This document shows, in pieces, positions 25,701 to 37,076 of a stretch of DNA of 64,000 bases. Both the position numbers and the translations under genes were made by a program. This DNA is from Endozoicomonas sp. SCSIO W0465 (GTDB taxonomy: Bacteria > Pseudomonadota > Gammaproteobacteria > Pseudomonadales > Endozoicomonadaceae). Position 1 is the first letter of the stretch. Each line of letters begins with the position of its first letter. The stretch lies in the NCBI RefSeq assembly GCF_023716865.1, contig NZ_CP092417.1, forward strand, positions 4,070,001 to 4,134,000, written 5' to 3'. The notes under the pieces were generated by a model. The model had not been told where the DNA came from and ran no database searches. It worked only from the letters and a program-made list of their open reading frames with translations.

Positions 25701-26341
25701 CTGTCTCTTGATCACAAATAGCTACCTTGTTCTATCATTTCTCACTGATAAAACAGGTCATGCTTCCACTTTCTCCTAAACCATGGTCAGAACTAACTTT
25801 TGGATGTGCTGATTTGGGCGATACTCGACGTACAAAACGACTTGTCAAAGTTGCTGCCGAGCTTTCAGCTCATACCGGTAATTCTTTGTCATCTTCATGC
25901 GAAGGTTATACCGCACTGGTAACTGGAGCTTACCGGCTGATTGAGAATGAGGCCGTAAAGCCTGAAGCAATAGCTGAGGCAGGCTTTCAGGCAACTGCCA
26001 AAATAGCGAGACAGTCTCGCCTACTTCTGGCTCTCGAAGATACAACAACCCTGGGTTATAAACATGCTGTCAGATCCGAGCTTGGTGATCTTGGAGGTCC
26101 TGAAGGCTCTAAAACCAGAGGATTCCACGTCCACTCTGTCTTCTTGGTTGATGCGGATACAGAGCGAAGCATTGGGCTTATTGATCAAGAACGATGGGTT
26201 AGAGAGGACGTTCAGCGGGGGATGTTAGCACCGATTTGAAATGACCTGTTTTCACCGGTTTGAGATGACCCGTTAACTGTGAAGGTTTTGACCTTCATTC
26301 ACCGGTTTAGTTTCATTGAGTTATTTCAGGAATTGCAACTA

Positions 26342-27100
26342 TTACCGTGGTGGTTCTTTCAGTAAGCCCGCCTTTCGTTTCTCTTTTAACCGATAACTTT
26401 CACCCTTGATATTCAAGGTGGTTGCGTGATGAAGCAATCGGTCGAGAATAGCAGTAGCTATGGCCTGGTCACCGAAGATTTCACCCCAGTCTACGAAGCT
26501 TTTATTGGAGGTCAAGATGATGCTTGCCTTTTCATATCGGCGAGTAACGAGCCGGAAGAAAAGGCTGGCCTCATCCTGATCCATTGGGAGGTAACCAATT
26601 TCATCCAGAACCAGAAGCTTTGGATAGGCCAGCAGCTGCATCTGTCGTTCAAGCCGGTTTTCCTGCTGTGCCTTTTTCAAGGTGGTCATCAGCTTGTCCA
26701 GACTCATGAACATGACCTTATGGCCTGCTTCCGCTGCCTTGACGGCAAGCGCGATGGCCAGATGTGTTTTGCCAACACCCGGAGGTCCCAGTAAAACAAC
26801 GTTCTCAGCCCGCTCTACAAAGCCAAGGCCAGACAGCTCCCTGACGACTTTACGATCAACAGTGGGCTGAAAGCTGTAATCGAATTGCTCCAGGGTTTTC
26901 AACCACGGTAGCCTTGCCTGCTTCAAGCGGCTCTCAAGGCCTTTCTGATGGCGACCGGCCCATTCGGTGCTTAATGCTTCAGCCAGAAATTCCCGATAGT
27001 TCAGGTCTTTTTTGCTGGCCTGTTCACAAATGGCATCAAGGCTGTCATGGAGATGATCGAGTTTTAATCGCTCAATCAGTGTCGTTAAGGAGGTGGTCAT
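26342..27100 (-). CDS. istB: IstB, IS21-family ATPase
   Basis: The protein has 252 residues and is an AAA+ helper of IS21 transposition. Walker A is 'LLGPPGVGKTHLAIAL' (residues ~104-119) and Walker B 'LLVLDEIGYLP'. The C-terminal 'HHATTLNIKGESYRLKEKRK' is typical. It overlaps the istA stop by 4 bp. It is intact, but its istA partner is disrupted. Confidence 0.92.
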   Translation of the reverse strand: MTTSLTTLIERLKLDHLHDSLDAICEQASKKDLNYREFLAEALSTEWAGRHQKGLESRLKQARLPWLKTLEQFDYSFQPTVDRKVVRELSGLGFVERAENVVLLGPPGVGKTHLAIALAVKAAEAGHKVMFMSLDKLMTTLKKAQQENRLERQMQLLAYPKLLVLDEIGYLPMDQDEASLFFRLVTRRYEKASIILTSNKSFVDWGEIFGDQAIATAILDRLLHHATTLNIKGESYRLKEKRKAGLLKEPPR

Positions 27101-28607
27101 GACATCATCTCCTCGTACCGGCTCAGATCACGGGTTTCTACCTTGATCTCGTCGTAAATCGCACGATGATGCTCAGGGTTTTGTTGCCACTGGTTACGCC
27201 CATCTTTCAGGGTATGGGTGGCTACCAGGGAGTCATTCGGCCCATAGACTCGCAGCCGCCGGTCAAGCCCTATCCGGATGCTGACCTTCTGACCCGCCAG
27301 GTCCGATGGAACGCTGTACCGATTGGTGCGGACAGTGATGTAACCATCAATCGGCACCTGTCGTACTTCACGATAGCTGGTATCAAAGGGAATGGCAGGT
27401 AATGCCTTAAGCTCGGTTTTTTCCCGTTCAAACCGTTCATAAACAGGCTCATTAACGGTCTTGTGTACCCGTTGATCGGCTACAGTGAGTAACCAGTCAT
27501 TCAGCAGCTGGTTCAAGTGCTCAATGCTTTCAAACGAGCGGTAGCGCTGGAAGAAATTTTCTTTAATGTAGCGCACCATGCGTTCGGTTTTACCTTTGGT
27601 CTGGGCTCTGCTGTATGGCTTGCAGGCTTTGGGCTGAAACTGATAGTGCTTTGCCAGCATGAGAAAGCCTTCATTGAACTGAACCTTGCCGTTAGAGGGA
27701 TGCTTGAGCACTGCCGCTTTTTGATTGTCAACCAGTACCTGAGCACTGACGCCACCAAACCATTCAAAGCTTCGGATGAGGCTTTCATAGGTGTGTTCTG
27801 CATCATTAGTGAAGGCCGCCCAGGCAAAAAAACGACGGGAAAAGCCCAGGGTATTGACCTGACTCTTGATCACATCTCTCCAGCGCTGAACTGCCGAGCT
27901 ATCTGCCAGGTTTTTACCCGATCCTGCAATTTCGCCCAGCCTTCCCATACCACTAACCAGCCGGGCTGCCCTGTATGCTTTGAATCACCCCAACCACCAA
28001 GCCGAGCAATCGTTTGAAGCAGCCAAGTGACTGTTGGCGGCTTATCGGGCAACGCTTTTTTTTCATAGGTTAGCCAGAAACCTGCCATTCATCATCACTG
28101 ACCACCTCATTCGCGAGTGTTTTTTCACTCCAAAGCTTTCTGTCTTTGTGCTGCCTGTCATTCGGTAACATTAATGCTTCACGGATTTGCATTAGTCTGA
28201 CAGCGACAAACATTAATATGACCGCAAGTCGTTCAATGTTATCCGGAGATTGCAGACGAAGCCTTTCTACTCCTGCTCCCGATTTCCAAGCCTTATGGAA
28301 CTCTTCTATTCGCCATCGGAGCTCGTGAAATCGAATGATAGAGCGACAGTCTTCGAATGTTTCAATATCTTCAGTTGTCAATAGTACCCAGTGCAAACGG
28401 TCTTCGGAGTCATTGCCAATCTCTTCAGCCGACACAATATTCATAGTTACCGGTTCCGGCCTGCCGCCTGGCCTTTGCGGCGCCTGTATTGTCATCTTCT
28501 TTCTTTTGACCTGCAGCGTTGCCTTTCGCTTCTTTCTACCTCCTTTTTGAGGAACCACTATCGTATATTTCCCCAACACTTCAGTCTGAGCTAAGGAATC
28601 AAATAAT

Positions 28608-30039
28608 CTTAAGGTAGACATTAAGCCCCACCCACCGCACAAAGGCCTAATCTTGTACGCCCTGAACAACCATCCCGTGCAGGGTGTTCTCGTTTCGCAT
28701 TATTTCCCCAGAAGTCCAGTAGCTTTTTAATGCATGAGACCAATGACTTTCCTGCATTCATCAACGATGAAATCACATTACCAAACAGGTGAGTCCCACT
28801 TTTCATCACCTTGTGCGTCGAGATTTCCTCAATGCTCCCACTTTCACAGAGGTTCGCCTGTGCAGCATGGGCAAGGTACCTTTTCAACGTCACAACCACA
28901 AAGGACATCAGAATCAGGCTAAACACCAGTGTCGCTGATTTGGTGTTAAAACGATGCCACCCTGAATAGGATTTGATCTCTTTGAAAATCAGCTCTATCT
29001 GCCACCGTAGACGATAGGCCTGGAGCACATCACTCAAGGTGAACTCCACCCGGTTCAGGTTGGTCACAACGAAAACCCACTTCTGTTTTTTGTCATTCCA
29101 GCGGACAACCAAGCGGAATGGCCAGGCTTTGAATCCCGGCCATTCTACATCCAGGTCGAGGCACTGGTCTTTGGGGAAGCCAGACAGTACATCCTTCAGT
29201 TTTTGTCCTTTGTAGCGATTGAGATTCTTGCCATCCTCCCGTACCGCGCTGAGTATCGTCGGGTTGATACTCTGAGGTGCCTTGCAGATAAAAGAACCCT
29301 CCCTGTCATCAATAGCGGCAAAGAGTTCCAGCTCAAAATAACCGGCATCCATTAGCATCAGGATATAGGCCATGGATGTTGGCAGTGGTGGCAGACAGTC
29401 TCTTTCTGAACGGGTATCTTCAGTCAGCTGCACCCGCACCAGGTTGTTGGTGAGAAGATCCATTGTCGTATGAAGCTCGACGGCAGCAGGACTGACCGTT
29501 GAGAACCTGCCGGGAAATGCTTCTTTCAGGGCATCATAGACAGCTTGTGACGAACCGTCCTGAATCAGAATGTGCTCAAACTCTGAAAATGGACTGTCTT
29601 CATCAAACGCCATGACTTTGCGGGAAAATATTTCCAGACACTGCACCCATAGCCACAGGATAAGAGTAGGCAGCGCGTCCTTTTTAGCTTGATTTGCCCA
29701 AGAACGATAAGAGACATTCAGCCCCGTCAACTCGTTAAATTTACGGTGTAGATCCGCCTGGGTATCGCAGTTTCCATCACCAGCGAGGGCATCGATCAGT
29801 GAGAGGATAAAATCCAAAGGACGGATATCTCGCTGTCGTATAGTAAAACCAAGCTGTTCCGCCATACTTAGGAGTTCTGACCGGTCGAAACAGGTCAACA
29901 GTTTTTTTCAACTAATCTACTATTTGCAGTACTCATCTTGTTCAGCCATTGATAATGGTTTCGAAGCTTTATTGTGGCTGTTCAAGGTGGGTTCTGCCGC
30001 CGGAAACGAACCTTTTTTGAGCTTAATGTCTACCCTAAG
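28608..30039 (-). mobile_element. IS4-family element, copy 2
   Basis: The element is 1432 bp with inverted repeats as in copy 1 and the 10 bp duplication ATCAAATAAT (28598-28607 and 30040-30049). It is the innermost of four nested layers. Confidence 0.93.
28621..29898 (-). CDS. IS4-family transposase (copy 2)
   Basis: The protein has 425 residues and an intact frame. It shares the YREK motif of copy 1, with only two visible residue changes (Ile to Met and Phe to Leu near the C-terminus). It is potentially active. Confidence 0.92.
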   Translation of the reverse strand: MTCFDRSELLSMAEQLGFTIRQRDIRPLDFILSLIDALAGDGNCDTQADLHRKFNELTGLNVSYRSWANQAKKDALPTLILWLWVQCLEIFSRKVMAFDEDSPFSEFEHILIQDGSSQAVYDALKEAFPGRFSTVSPAAVELHTTMDLLTNNLVRVQLTEDTRSERDCLPPLPTSMAYILMLMDAGYFELELFAAIDDREGSFICKAPQSINPTILSAVREDGKNLNRYKGQKLKDVLSGFPKDQCLDLDVEWPGFKAWPFRLVVRWNDKKQKWVFVVTNLNRVEFTLSDVLQAYRLRWQIELIFKEIKSYSGWHRFNTKSATLVFSLILMSFVVVTLKRYLAHAAQANLCESGSIEEISTHKVMKSGTHLFGNVISSLMNAGKSLVSCIKKLLDFWGNNAKREHPARDGCSGRTRLGLCAVGGA

Positions 30040-31736
30040 ATCAAATAATAAGAGTTCGCCATCCACCAGGATTCTGTTTTGTGTAGCTCTTACAACAAAC
30101 CGCTGTCGGTTATCCAGTTTGTAGTGCATATATTCGTATATATCCGCCTCCCGGTCGCAAACACTGATGATGTCAGGCATTTTACCCCCCATCCTTTGTT
30201 CTGTGTTTTCAGAGGCTCTTTGCCACTTAAAGCTTTCCTTTCCCTCGTAAGGTAGCTGACGACGTTGGTTCTTTTTCCCCCGCTGAACGTCCTCTCTAAC
30301 CCATCGTTCTTGATCAATAAGCCCAATGCTTCGCTCTGTATCCGCATCAACCAAGAAGACAGAGTGGACGTGGAATCCTCTGGTTTTAGAGCCTTCAGGA
30401 CCTCCAAGATCACCAAGCTCGGATCTGACAGCATGTTTATAACCCAGGGTTGTTGTATCTTCGAGAGCCAGAAGTAGGCGAGACTGTCTCGCTATTTTGG
30501 CAGTTGCCTGAAAGCCTGCCTCAGCTATTGCTTCAGGCTTTACGGCCTCATTCTCAATCAGCCGGTAAGCTCCAGTTACCAGTGCGGTATAACCTTCGCA
30601 TGAAGATGACAAAGAATTACCGGTATGAGCTGAAAGCTCGGCAGCAACTTTGACAAGTCGTTTTGTACGTCGAGTATCGCCCAAATCAGCACATCCAAAA
30701 GTTAGTTCTGACCATGGTTTAGGAGAAAGTGGAAGCATGACCTGTTTTATCAGTGAGAAATGATAGAACAAGGTAGCTATTTGTGATCAAGAGACAGGGT
30801 ATTGACAGAGAAATACACCTTGCGCAGTTCACCGGCAACCTCGGTCATCAGTTCACCCCAGTCATGCTGGAGTTGGTGGCCGGGTAACGTTTCGTACCGG
30901 GCAGAAGCCTTACATTTACGTGTCGAACGCCTGGGTCGAATGTAATCCCGTAGAATGCTGATGCCACCGGTATAACCCTGCTCACGGATTTGGGAAAAAA
31001 TCACCTCAGCGTTCCAGACATTCTCAGCGATCAGGCCGTTCACCATGGGTTTGAATGACTCCAGTTTGCTGATCCGGGCACCGGTTTTACGTTTGGGTGA
31101 TGGCCCCTGTCGTTTGAGTGCCCGCTTGACGGTACTGACTGAGCAACCGACATCATCGGCTATGTCTTCAAGGTAGCTGCCTTTGTCCCTTGCTTTTTGT
31201 ATCATGAGGTAGTCCTCTCGATTGATCATGGCTTCCTTTCTCCTGTGCTGGTAACACTAGAGAAGTCGGCCATGAAGTGGTTAGTCGAGAGGTCATTTCA
31301 AATCGGTGATTTTAGATCATTGGGTTTCGGTGCTTACAGGGAAAAAGAACCAACGTCGTCAGCTACCTTACGAGGGAAAGGAAAGCTTTAAGTGGCAAAG
31401 AGCCTCTGAAAACACAGAACAAAGGATGGGGGGTAAAATGCCTGACATCATCAGTGTTTGCGACCGGGAGGCGGATATATACGAATATATGCACTACAAA
31501 CTGGATAACCGACAGCGGTTTGTTGTAAGAGCTACACAAAACAGAATCCTGGTGGATGGCGAACTCTTATTATTTGATTCCTTAGCTCAGACTGAAGTGT
31601 TGGGGAAATATACGATAGTGGTTCCTCAAAAAGGAGGTAGAAAGAAGCGAAAGGCAACGCTGCAGGTCAAAAGAAAGAAGATGACAATACAGGCGCCGCA
31701 AAGGCCAGGCGGCAGGCCGGAACCGGTAACTATGAA

Positions 31737-31896
31737 GGCTCTTGTAGGATTTCAGACTGCTACTGGGTTGAACATTGCTGAAGCCCTTTATCTACAAAGG
31801 TTGTCAGCATATTGTCCGGTAATGTTGCCCAATCCTTGTTTTTCGTGACCTACAGTCAGTTTTCACTGTAGAGCAGTTCGTAATCAAAATAGAGCC
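31737..31896 (+). mobile_element. 160 bp MITE, copy 1
   Basis: The sequence begins GGCTCTTGTAGGATTTC, ends AAAATAGAGCC, and has no coding capacity. It is flanked by the 8 bp duplication ACTATGAA (31729-31736 and 31897-31904). A second 160 bp copy in opposite orientation is at 38130-38289 with a different duplication. The GGCTCT ends and 8 bp duplications suggest mobilisation by an ISL3-type transposase, which is an inference. Confidence 0.8.
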
Positions 31897-32486
31897 ACTA
31901 TGAATATTGTGTCGGCTGAAGAGATTGGCAATGACTCCGAAGACCGTTTGCACTGGGTACTATTGACAACTGAAGATATTGAAACATTCGAAGACTGTCG
32001 CTCTATCATTCGATTTTACGAGCTCCGATGGCGAATAGAAGAGTTCCATAAGGCTTGGAAATCGGGAGCAGGAGTAGAAAGGCTTCGTCTGCAATCTCCG
32101 GATAACATTGAACGACTTGCGGTCATATTAATGTTTGTCGCTGTCAGACTAATGCAAATCCGTGAAGCATTAATGTTACCGAATGACAGGCAGCACAAAG
32201 ACAGAAAGCTTTGGAGTGAAAAAACACTCGCGAATGAGGTGGTCAGTGATGATGAATGGCAGGTTCTCTGGCTAACCTATGAAAAAAAAGCGTTGCCCGA
32301 TAAGCCGCCAACAGTCACTTGGCTGCTTCAAACGATTGCTCGGCTTGGTGGTTGGGGTGATTCAAAGCATACAGGGCAGCCCGGCTGGTTAGTGGTATGG
32401 GAAGGCTGGGCGAAATTGCAGGATCGGGTAAAAACCTGGCAGATAGCCCGGCAGTTCAGCGCTGGAGAGATGTGATCAAGAGTCAG

Positions 32487-32926
32487 AATATAGTCAGGGA
32501 TATCGACCTGTTTAAGACAAGTGCCCTGATGCCCTTTCTTTCCACCGGCTTTATTACCAGAAGACTGTCTCAGACTTTTAGGATTGGGTTTTTCATCCGA
32601 TGGATCGGTACCTTTATCTGCGGAAAGGTCGTCAGAATGATCTGGAGAATTACTGTTTTTACAAGGTTTTTGATAACCATCAGACGATGGCGGCTTGCTG
32701 CTGTTTTGACTGTTCTTGCCAACCTTTTCTTCCAATTCTCGACATCGCTCTTCCAGACAGGCAACTCTCATCCGCAGCTCTGCATTCTCTTTCAAGAGAA
32801 TCTCAGCCGACATAGTTGCGGGTAGTTCTGGAATCATGCTGGCGAATATTGTGGAAAAATGGTGCTTAAGAGGATGGTATAAAAATCAGAAAATTCCAGA
32901 TTTATGTGGGGGTGCTGAACAGTTAC
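32487..32926 (-). mobile_element. IS66-like element fragment (copy 3)
   Basis: Only the 5' end of the transposase region and one terminus (GCTGAACAGTTAC) remain. It encodes the first ~117 residues of TnpC with 'GKNSQNSSKPPSSDG'. The left side is cut off by IS50-like copy c. The host side is the DUF3987 gene. Confidence 0.87.
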
Positions 32927-33990
32927 AATGGCTGAGAGCCGCCAGACAAAAACCCGGTGTCTTGAAACCAGATTAGCCAGGAGTTCAGGCATGGCATCCT
33001 GATCACGTTCTCTGCGCTCATACTCAGCATTAAGAACTGCTTTGGCATCGTCTGACATCAGCATTTCTTTACCGGCTTGCCGGTCAGTCACATCATCATC
33101 AATTTTCTGATCTCTGCCCCGGATGATGCTATTCGCCAACCAGTCAGCCAGATCATTCCGCTCTGCATCAGAGTAGCTCCTTGGCGTTGCTGTATAATTT
33201 CCCCGATGGCCATAAATGATTAGATTTCTGTTCAAAGCCCCATTAGCAGACTGTGCCGCGAATGACTTATGCGTCTGCAATTCACGGGGGGTAATATGAC
33301 CAATAATACAAATATGCGGGCTGGAGGCGATTCTCGGGTTGATTGTTGAGTTTTCAAGAGTCTTACCATTATAGGCATCTCTAAGTACGACAGATAACGT
33401 ATTGCCGACTCTTTGGTCCTGAGTAAGGACGTTGGAGTACTCAGACTCAGTAACCATCAAACGCTTATCCTGAAGTGTCTTATTATCCTGGTCATCCTCA
33501 TCAGGGTCTTTAATCGCTTGAATCACACCTTCCCCAGATGAAAGGCCAGACCGCCTTCTGGGTGGTATATAACCATACCGGGCGATCAAACGCTGAGTAG
33601 CTTCTTGTTCGATACATTCAACCTGAGATTCTGCTGTGCCCTTAACTTTGCCAGTACGCCCCACCAAGATGCCATATAAGTTCAGAAAGTGCTTCCCATT
33701 GCCAATCCGAACAAAGCGGTGCTGGCCAATATGAGCAGCAAAATAGATAACATAGTGAAGAGCTACCGCCATAGGGTGAGCTTCTGTACCGTAACAAGCA
33801 GCATTAACCGCTGATGCCAGTGAGGCTGGAAACGCGTTCTCAGGTGCAACAGGCACAACATTAAAGTCATCAATCTCACCTTGCCCTGGAAAGCCAGAGC
33901 TGGATGAATGCCCCGCCTCAGCAAAAGAGAACGATTGTTGAGTATGATTGTCCGAAGTGAATTCCTGACTTTGACCAGAAGTCACTTTAC
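32927..33990 (-). pseudogene. DUF3987-like (primase/helicase-associated) gene fragment
   Basis: About 354 residues without a native start or end. Recognisable segments are 'HPMAVALHYVIYFAAHIGQH', 'YGILVGRTGKVKGTAESQVE', 'GLSSGEGVIQAI', 'GNTLSVVLRDAYNGKTLENS' and 'HICIIGHITPRELQ', the order seen in DUF3987/YfjI-type ATPase-like proteins of mobile elements. The 5' end is cut by IS630 (33991) and the 3' end by IS66 copy 3. The open frame extends into both elements but those residues are not native. Confidence 0.7.
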
Positions 33991-33992
33991 TA

Positions 33993-35301
33993 GTGCAGGA
34001 AAGCGCTAATACCCATACACACAAAAATATGCTTTGATTCGCCTCCTTTTTTTGAACAGTAGTAGCAAGGATGCCATCAAAGCATACCCAGCAGATTATT
34101 TTGTCAGAACAACAACGTAACGATTTGGAACTCATTATTCGCCAACGGAAAAGCTCTCAATCCATAGTGCTCAGAGCCAAAATCATATTGGCGGGAGCTG
34201 AAGGGAAAAGCCTTCTGGAGACAACAAAAGAGCTCGGATGTAACCGTGAAACCGTCACACGCTGGCGGAAGCATTGGGTTGAGCGTAGTGATGAGCTCGC
34301 TGTTTTAGAAAAACTGCAAGAAGCCCCTCGCCCTGGTGCAAAACCGATATTTACCGAGGAGCAAATCTGTTTGATTGTCGCCATGTCCTGCGACAAGCCT
34401 GAAGACCACGGTTACCCATTCAGCCATTGGTCTGAAAGTTCACTGGCTATGGCGGCTCAGGATAAAGGCATCGTCCCATCGATCTCGCAGAGACAGGTGG
34501 GGCGATTTTTAAAATCAGGCCGATATTCGTCCCGATAAAGTTAAAGGTTGGGTTGATACCCCTCGGGATGAAGCCTTCGAAATACATAGCGCAGACGTAT
34601 GCGACACGTACCGTCAGGCTATGGAGCGTGCTGAACAGGGAGTTCGCACTATATCTTTTGATGAAAAAACAGGCATACAAGCGTTGGAGCCACTGACAGC
34701 GGGAAAGCCTGTGAGGCCCGGGCATATTGAAAAGCGTGAGTTCGAGTATAAACGTCACGGGACTCAGGCCTTGCTGGCAGGAATGGATGTGGTAACAGGC
34801 AAGATTATTCCTCTGGTAAGAGATACGCGGACGGAACAGGATTTTGCAGACTGGCTTGATAGCATGCTGATGAGTGATCCTGCTGCAGCAGGTTGGCATT
34901 TTGTCATGGATCGTCTGAATACCCATATGTCAGAGGCTGCGGTCAAGGCTGTCGCCAGGATTGAAGGTACAGCGGAAAAAGAGCTGGGAGTGAAAGGCAA
35001 ATCCGGCATTCTCAAGAGCATGAAAACACGGGCTGCTTACCTGAGTGATGTGTCACACAAGATTGTGTTCCACTATACCCCGAAGCACGCATCATGGCTG
35101 AACCAGATAGAGATCTGGTTTTCGATTCTGGTAAGGCGCTTTCTGAAACGAAACAGTTTTACATCGACTGAAGACCTGAAGGCACGTCTCCACCAGTTTG
35201 TGGACTTCTTCAATGAGAAAATGGCCAAGCCTTTTAAGTGGACTTATAAAGGTCGGCCATTACAGGTGTAATGCTGTATGGGTATTAGCGCTTGGCTGCA
35301 C
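33993..35301 (+). mobile_element. IS630-family element
   Basis: The inverted ends contain GCGCTAATACCCATACA, with TA at both borders (33991-33992 and 35302-35303), as expected for IS630/Tc1. Different genes lie on each side (DUF3987 left, drmA right), so adjacent DNA was probably lost. Remnants of the same end occur at 58620-58666. Confidence 0.85.
34071..35271 (+). pseudogene. IS630-family transposase, two overlapping frames
   Basis: The N-terminal frame (34071-34538) has the helix-turn-helix 'KELGCNRETVTRWRKHWV'. The DDE part continues in another frame from about 34523 ('ADIRPDKVKGWVDTPRD') to 35271 with 'ISFDEKTGIQA', 'HFVMDRLNTHMS' and 'HASWLNQIEIWFSIL'. One extra base in a run of A near 34512 separates them. 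It is either an inactivating indel or, less likely, programmed frameshifting. Confidence 0.8.
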
Positions 35302-35303
35302 TA

Positions 35304-36095
35304 CAAGGAGCCACCTAGCTTATTGATTGCTACAGTCGATAAATTTGCCAGGCTTCCATGGGAAAACCGCGCAGGCGCTTTCTTCGGAGGTGATACTCAT
35401 CGTCCACCAGAACTGATTATACAGGATGAACTTCATCTTATTTCAGGAGCGTTAGGTTCTATTGTTGGACTTTACGAAGTAGGTTTCGAAGCGATTTTGG
35501 TCTCTCGTGGCGTTTATCCCAAGTTTATTGCTTCAACCGCAACTATTCGTCAGGCATCTGAACAGGTTAGAGCACTTTTTGGCCGTGACATGGCGGTATT
35601 TCCCCCTGTCGGCCTTCGTCAAAAAGATTCTTACTTTGCTCGTGAGGTGCCGTTAAGCGAAAAGCCCGGGAGACTCTATGTGGGCTATATGGCTTTTGGA
35701 CGACAACGGCAGAATTGCCTGGAGGATTTGGCGGGTGCTTTAGTATCCACCCCGCAAGTTCTGTTTAATGATCAGGACGAGTTAAAAGACGCGTGGTGGA
35801 CCGAGATGGTCTACCACGGCAGCCTAAAAGGTGTAGGCAACAGTAGAACAAATTTTCAGAGTGGTATTCCACGTATTCAGCACCGTTTGCTACTAGCAGA
35901 CTTTTTAGCTAAAGCTGATGTTTTAGAGCCTGGGATAGCCGAGTCACTCCGATCAAAAGAATTCATTCGATCGCCAGGCTTCTTTAACGGTGACTGTCCA
36001 GCCATAATTTCCGAGAAACAAGATCTCGCCAAACTTTATAAGCAATACTTTCCTGCTCGGAAGCTAAATATTAAATCACTGACAAGCAACCAAAC
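35304..36095 (+). pseudogene. drmA: DrmA (DISARM helicase) gene fragment
   Basis: About 260 residues without start or end. Key segments: 'PPSLLIATVDKFARLPWENR', 'PPELIIQDELHLISGALGSI' (a DEAH-like box in DrmA form), 'KFIASTATIRQASEQVRALF' and 'FPPVGLRQKDSYFAREVPL'. These are the central helicase motifs of DrmA, the helicase of the DISARM anti-phage system. The left end is the IS630 border; the right end near 36095 is the group II intron remnant. No other drm genes are seen in the window, so the system is defunct here. Confidence 0.78.
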
Positions 36096-37076
36096 CCGAT
36101 CCCCTGCACGCTGACTTTTGACGAGAATCACAAAATCATCACAGTATCTTGCAAAGCAATGACCCCGATATTCAAGCTCCTTGTCGAGTTCGTCGAGGAC
36201 CACATTAGACAGCAAGGGTGATAAAGGCCCACCCTGTGGCATGCCAACCCTGGTCGGGTAGACATTGCCCTCAATCATGACACCGGAGCGCAGGTAGCTA
36301 CCAATCAGTTTCAGAAGGCGTTTGTCGCGGACCTTACGGGAGACCCTCGACATCAAAACGTCGTGATTAACCGTATCAAAGAATTTACTCAGATCAACGT
36401 CAACAGCGTAATGCAGCCCCCGGTTGATCAACTGCTTAACCTGACGGACTCCGTCGTGTGCTGACCGTCCCGGTCGGTAGCCGAAGCTGTTTGGAGAGAA
36501 ACCCGGATCAAAGACAGGGGTCAGCACCTGCACAATGGCCTGCTGTATGACCCTATCCATCACGGTAGGGATTCCCAGCAAACGCTCACCGCCGTCCGGC
36601 TTTTCTATAACATGTCGGCGCACGGGTGATGGCTGGTAGGTTCCGTCCAATAAGGCTTGACGCACTGAAGGCCAATGCTGTTTGGCAAAGTCTGGATAAG
36701 CTTCAATAGTGACTCCATCAATACCTGACTCTTGATCACATCTCTCCAGCGCTGAACTGCCGGGCTATCTGCCAGGTTTTTACCCGATCCTGCAATTTCG
36801 CCCAGCCTTCCCATACCACTAACCAGCCGGGCTGCCCTGTATGCTTTGAATCACCCCAACCACCAAGCCGAGCAATCGTTTGAAGCAGCCAAGTGACTGT
36901 TGGCGGCTTATCGGGCAACGCTTTTTTTTCATAGGTTAGCCAGAGAACCTGCCATTCATCATCACTGACCACCTCATTCGCGAGTGTTTTTTCACTCCAA
37001 AGCTTTCTGTCTTTGTGCTGTCTCTTGATCACAAATAGCTACCTTGTTCTATCATTTCTCACTGATAAAACAGGTC

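Larger units (their letters stand above)
27870..30738 (-). pseudogene. IS50-like transposase (copy d), broken
   Basis: It is interrupted by IS4 copy 2 after about residue 235 of the 475-residue frame. It also carries a 2 bp deletion near 28076 (AGAAACC instead of AGAGAACC) that shifts the C-terminal frame. Confidence 0.9.
27859..30797 (-). mobile_element. IS50-like element (copy d), interrupted by IS4
   Basis: A minus-strand copy with the 9 bp duplication GGTATTGAC (27850-27858 and 30798-30806). IS4 copy 2 is inserted at 28608-30039. Confidence 0.9.
27097..31229 (-). pseudogene. istA: IstA transposase of IS21 element 2, split by IS50-like copy d
   Basis: The N-terminal part (about 30798-31229) has the helix-turn-helix 'DDVGCSVSTVKRALKRQGPS' and the entry to the DDE domain 'HQLQHDWGELM'. 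The C-terminal part (27097-27858) has 'SFEWFGGVSAQVLVDNQKAAV' and 'YSRAQTKGKTERMVRYIKENF'. The 9 bp GGTATTGAC is duplicated at the join. The gene was intact until that insertion. Confidence 0.9.
26223..31338 (-). mobile_element. IS21-family element 2 with nested IS50-like and IS4 copies
   Basis: The ends are TGTTAGCACC / GGTGCTTACA, with 4 bp duplication GGGA (26219-26222 and 31339-31342). Terminal repeats of the form CC[G]ATTTGAAATGACC occur inside the left end. It carries istB and a split istA on the minus strand. It interrupts IS50-like copy c. Confidence 0.87.
25760..32475 (+). pseudogene. IS50-like transposase (copy c), split in three
   Basis: The N-terminal 150 or so residues (25760-26222), a middle part (from 31343 to the MITE at 31737) and the C-terminal 191 residues (31900-32475) are separated by IS21 (with its own insertions) and the MITE. 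No active enzyme can be made. The pieces are otherwise identical to copy b. Confidence 0.9.
25701..32486 (+). mobile_element. IS50-like element (copy c), interrupted by IS21 and a MITE
   Basis: The left part is 25701-26222 and the right part resumes at 31343. The 4 bp GGGA is duplicated at the IS21 borders. A 160 bp MITE lies at 31737-31896. The flanks (CCATAAGTC left, AATATAGTC right) do not match, so the outer junctions were rearranged. Confidence 0.85.

Noticed and set aside
32834..34135. DUF3987 frame taken as a complete 433-residue protein
   Set aside because: Both its ends are encoded by IS630 and IS66 sequence; only 32927-33990 is native.
34157..34396. 79-codon minus-strand frame in IS630
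   Set aside because: It lies opposite the transposase and has no independent support.
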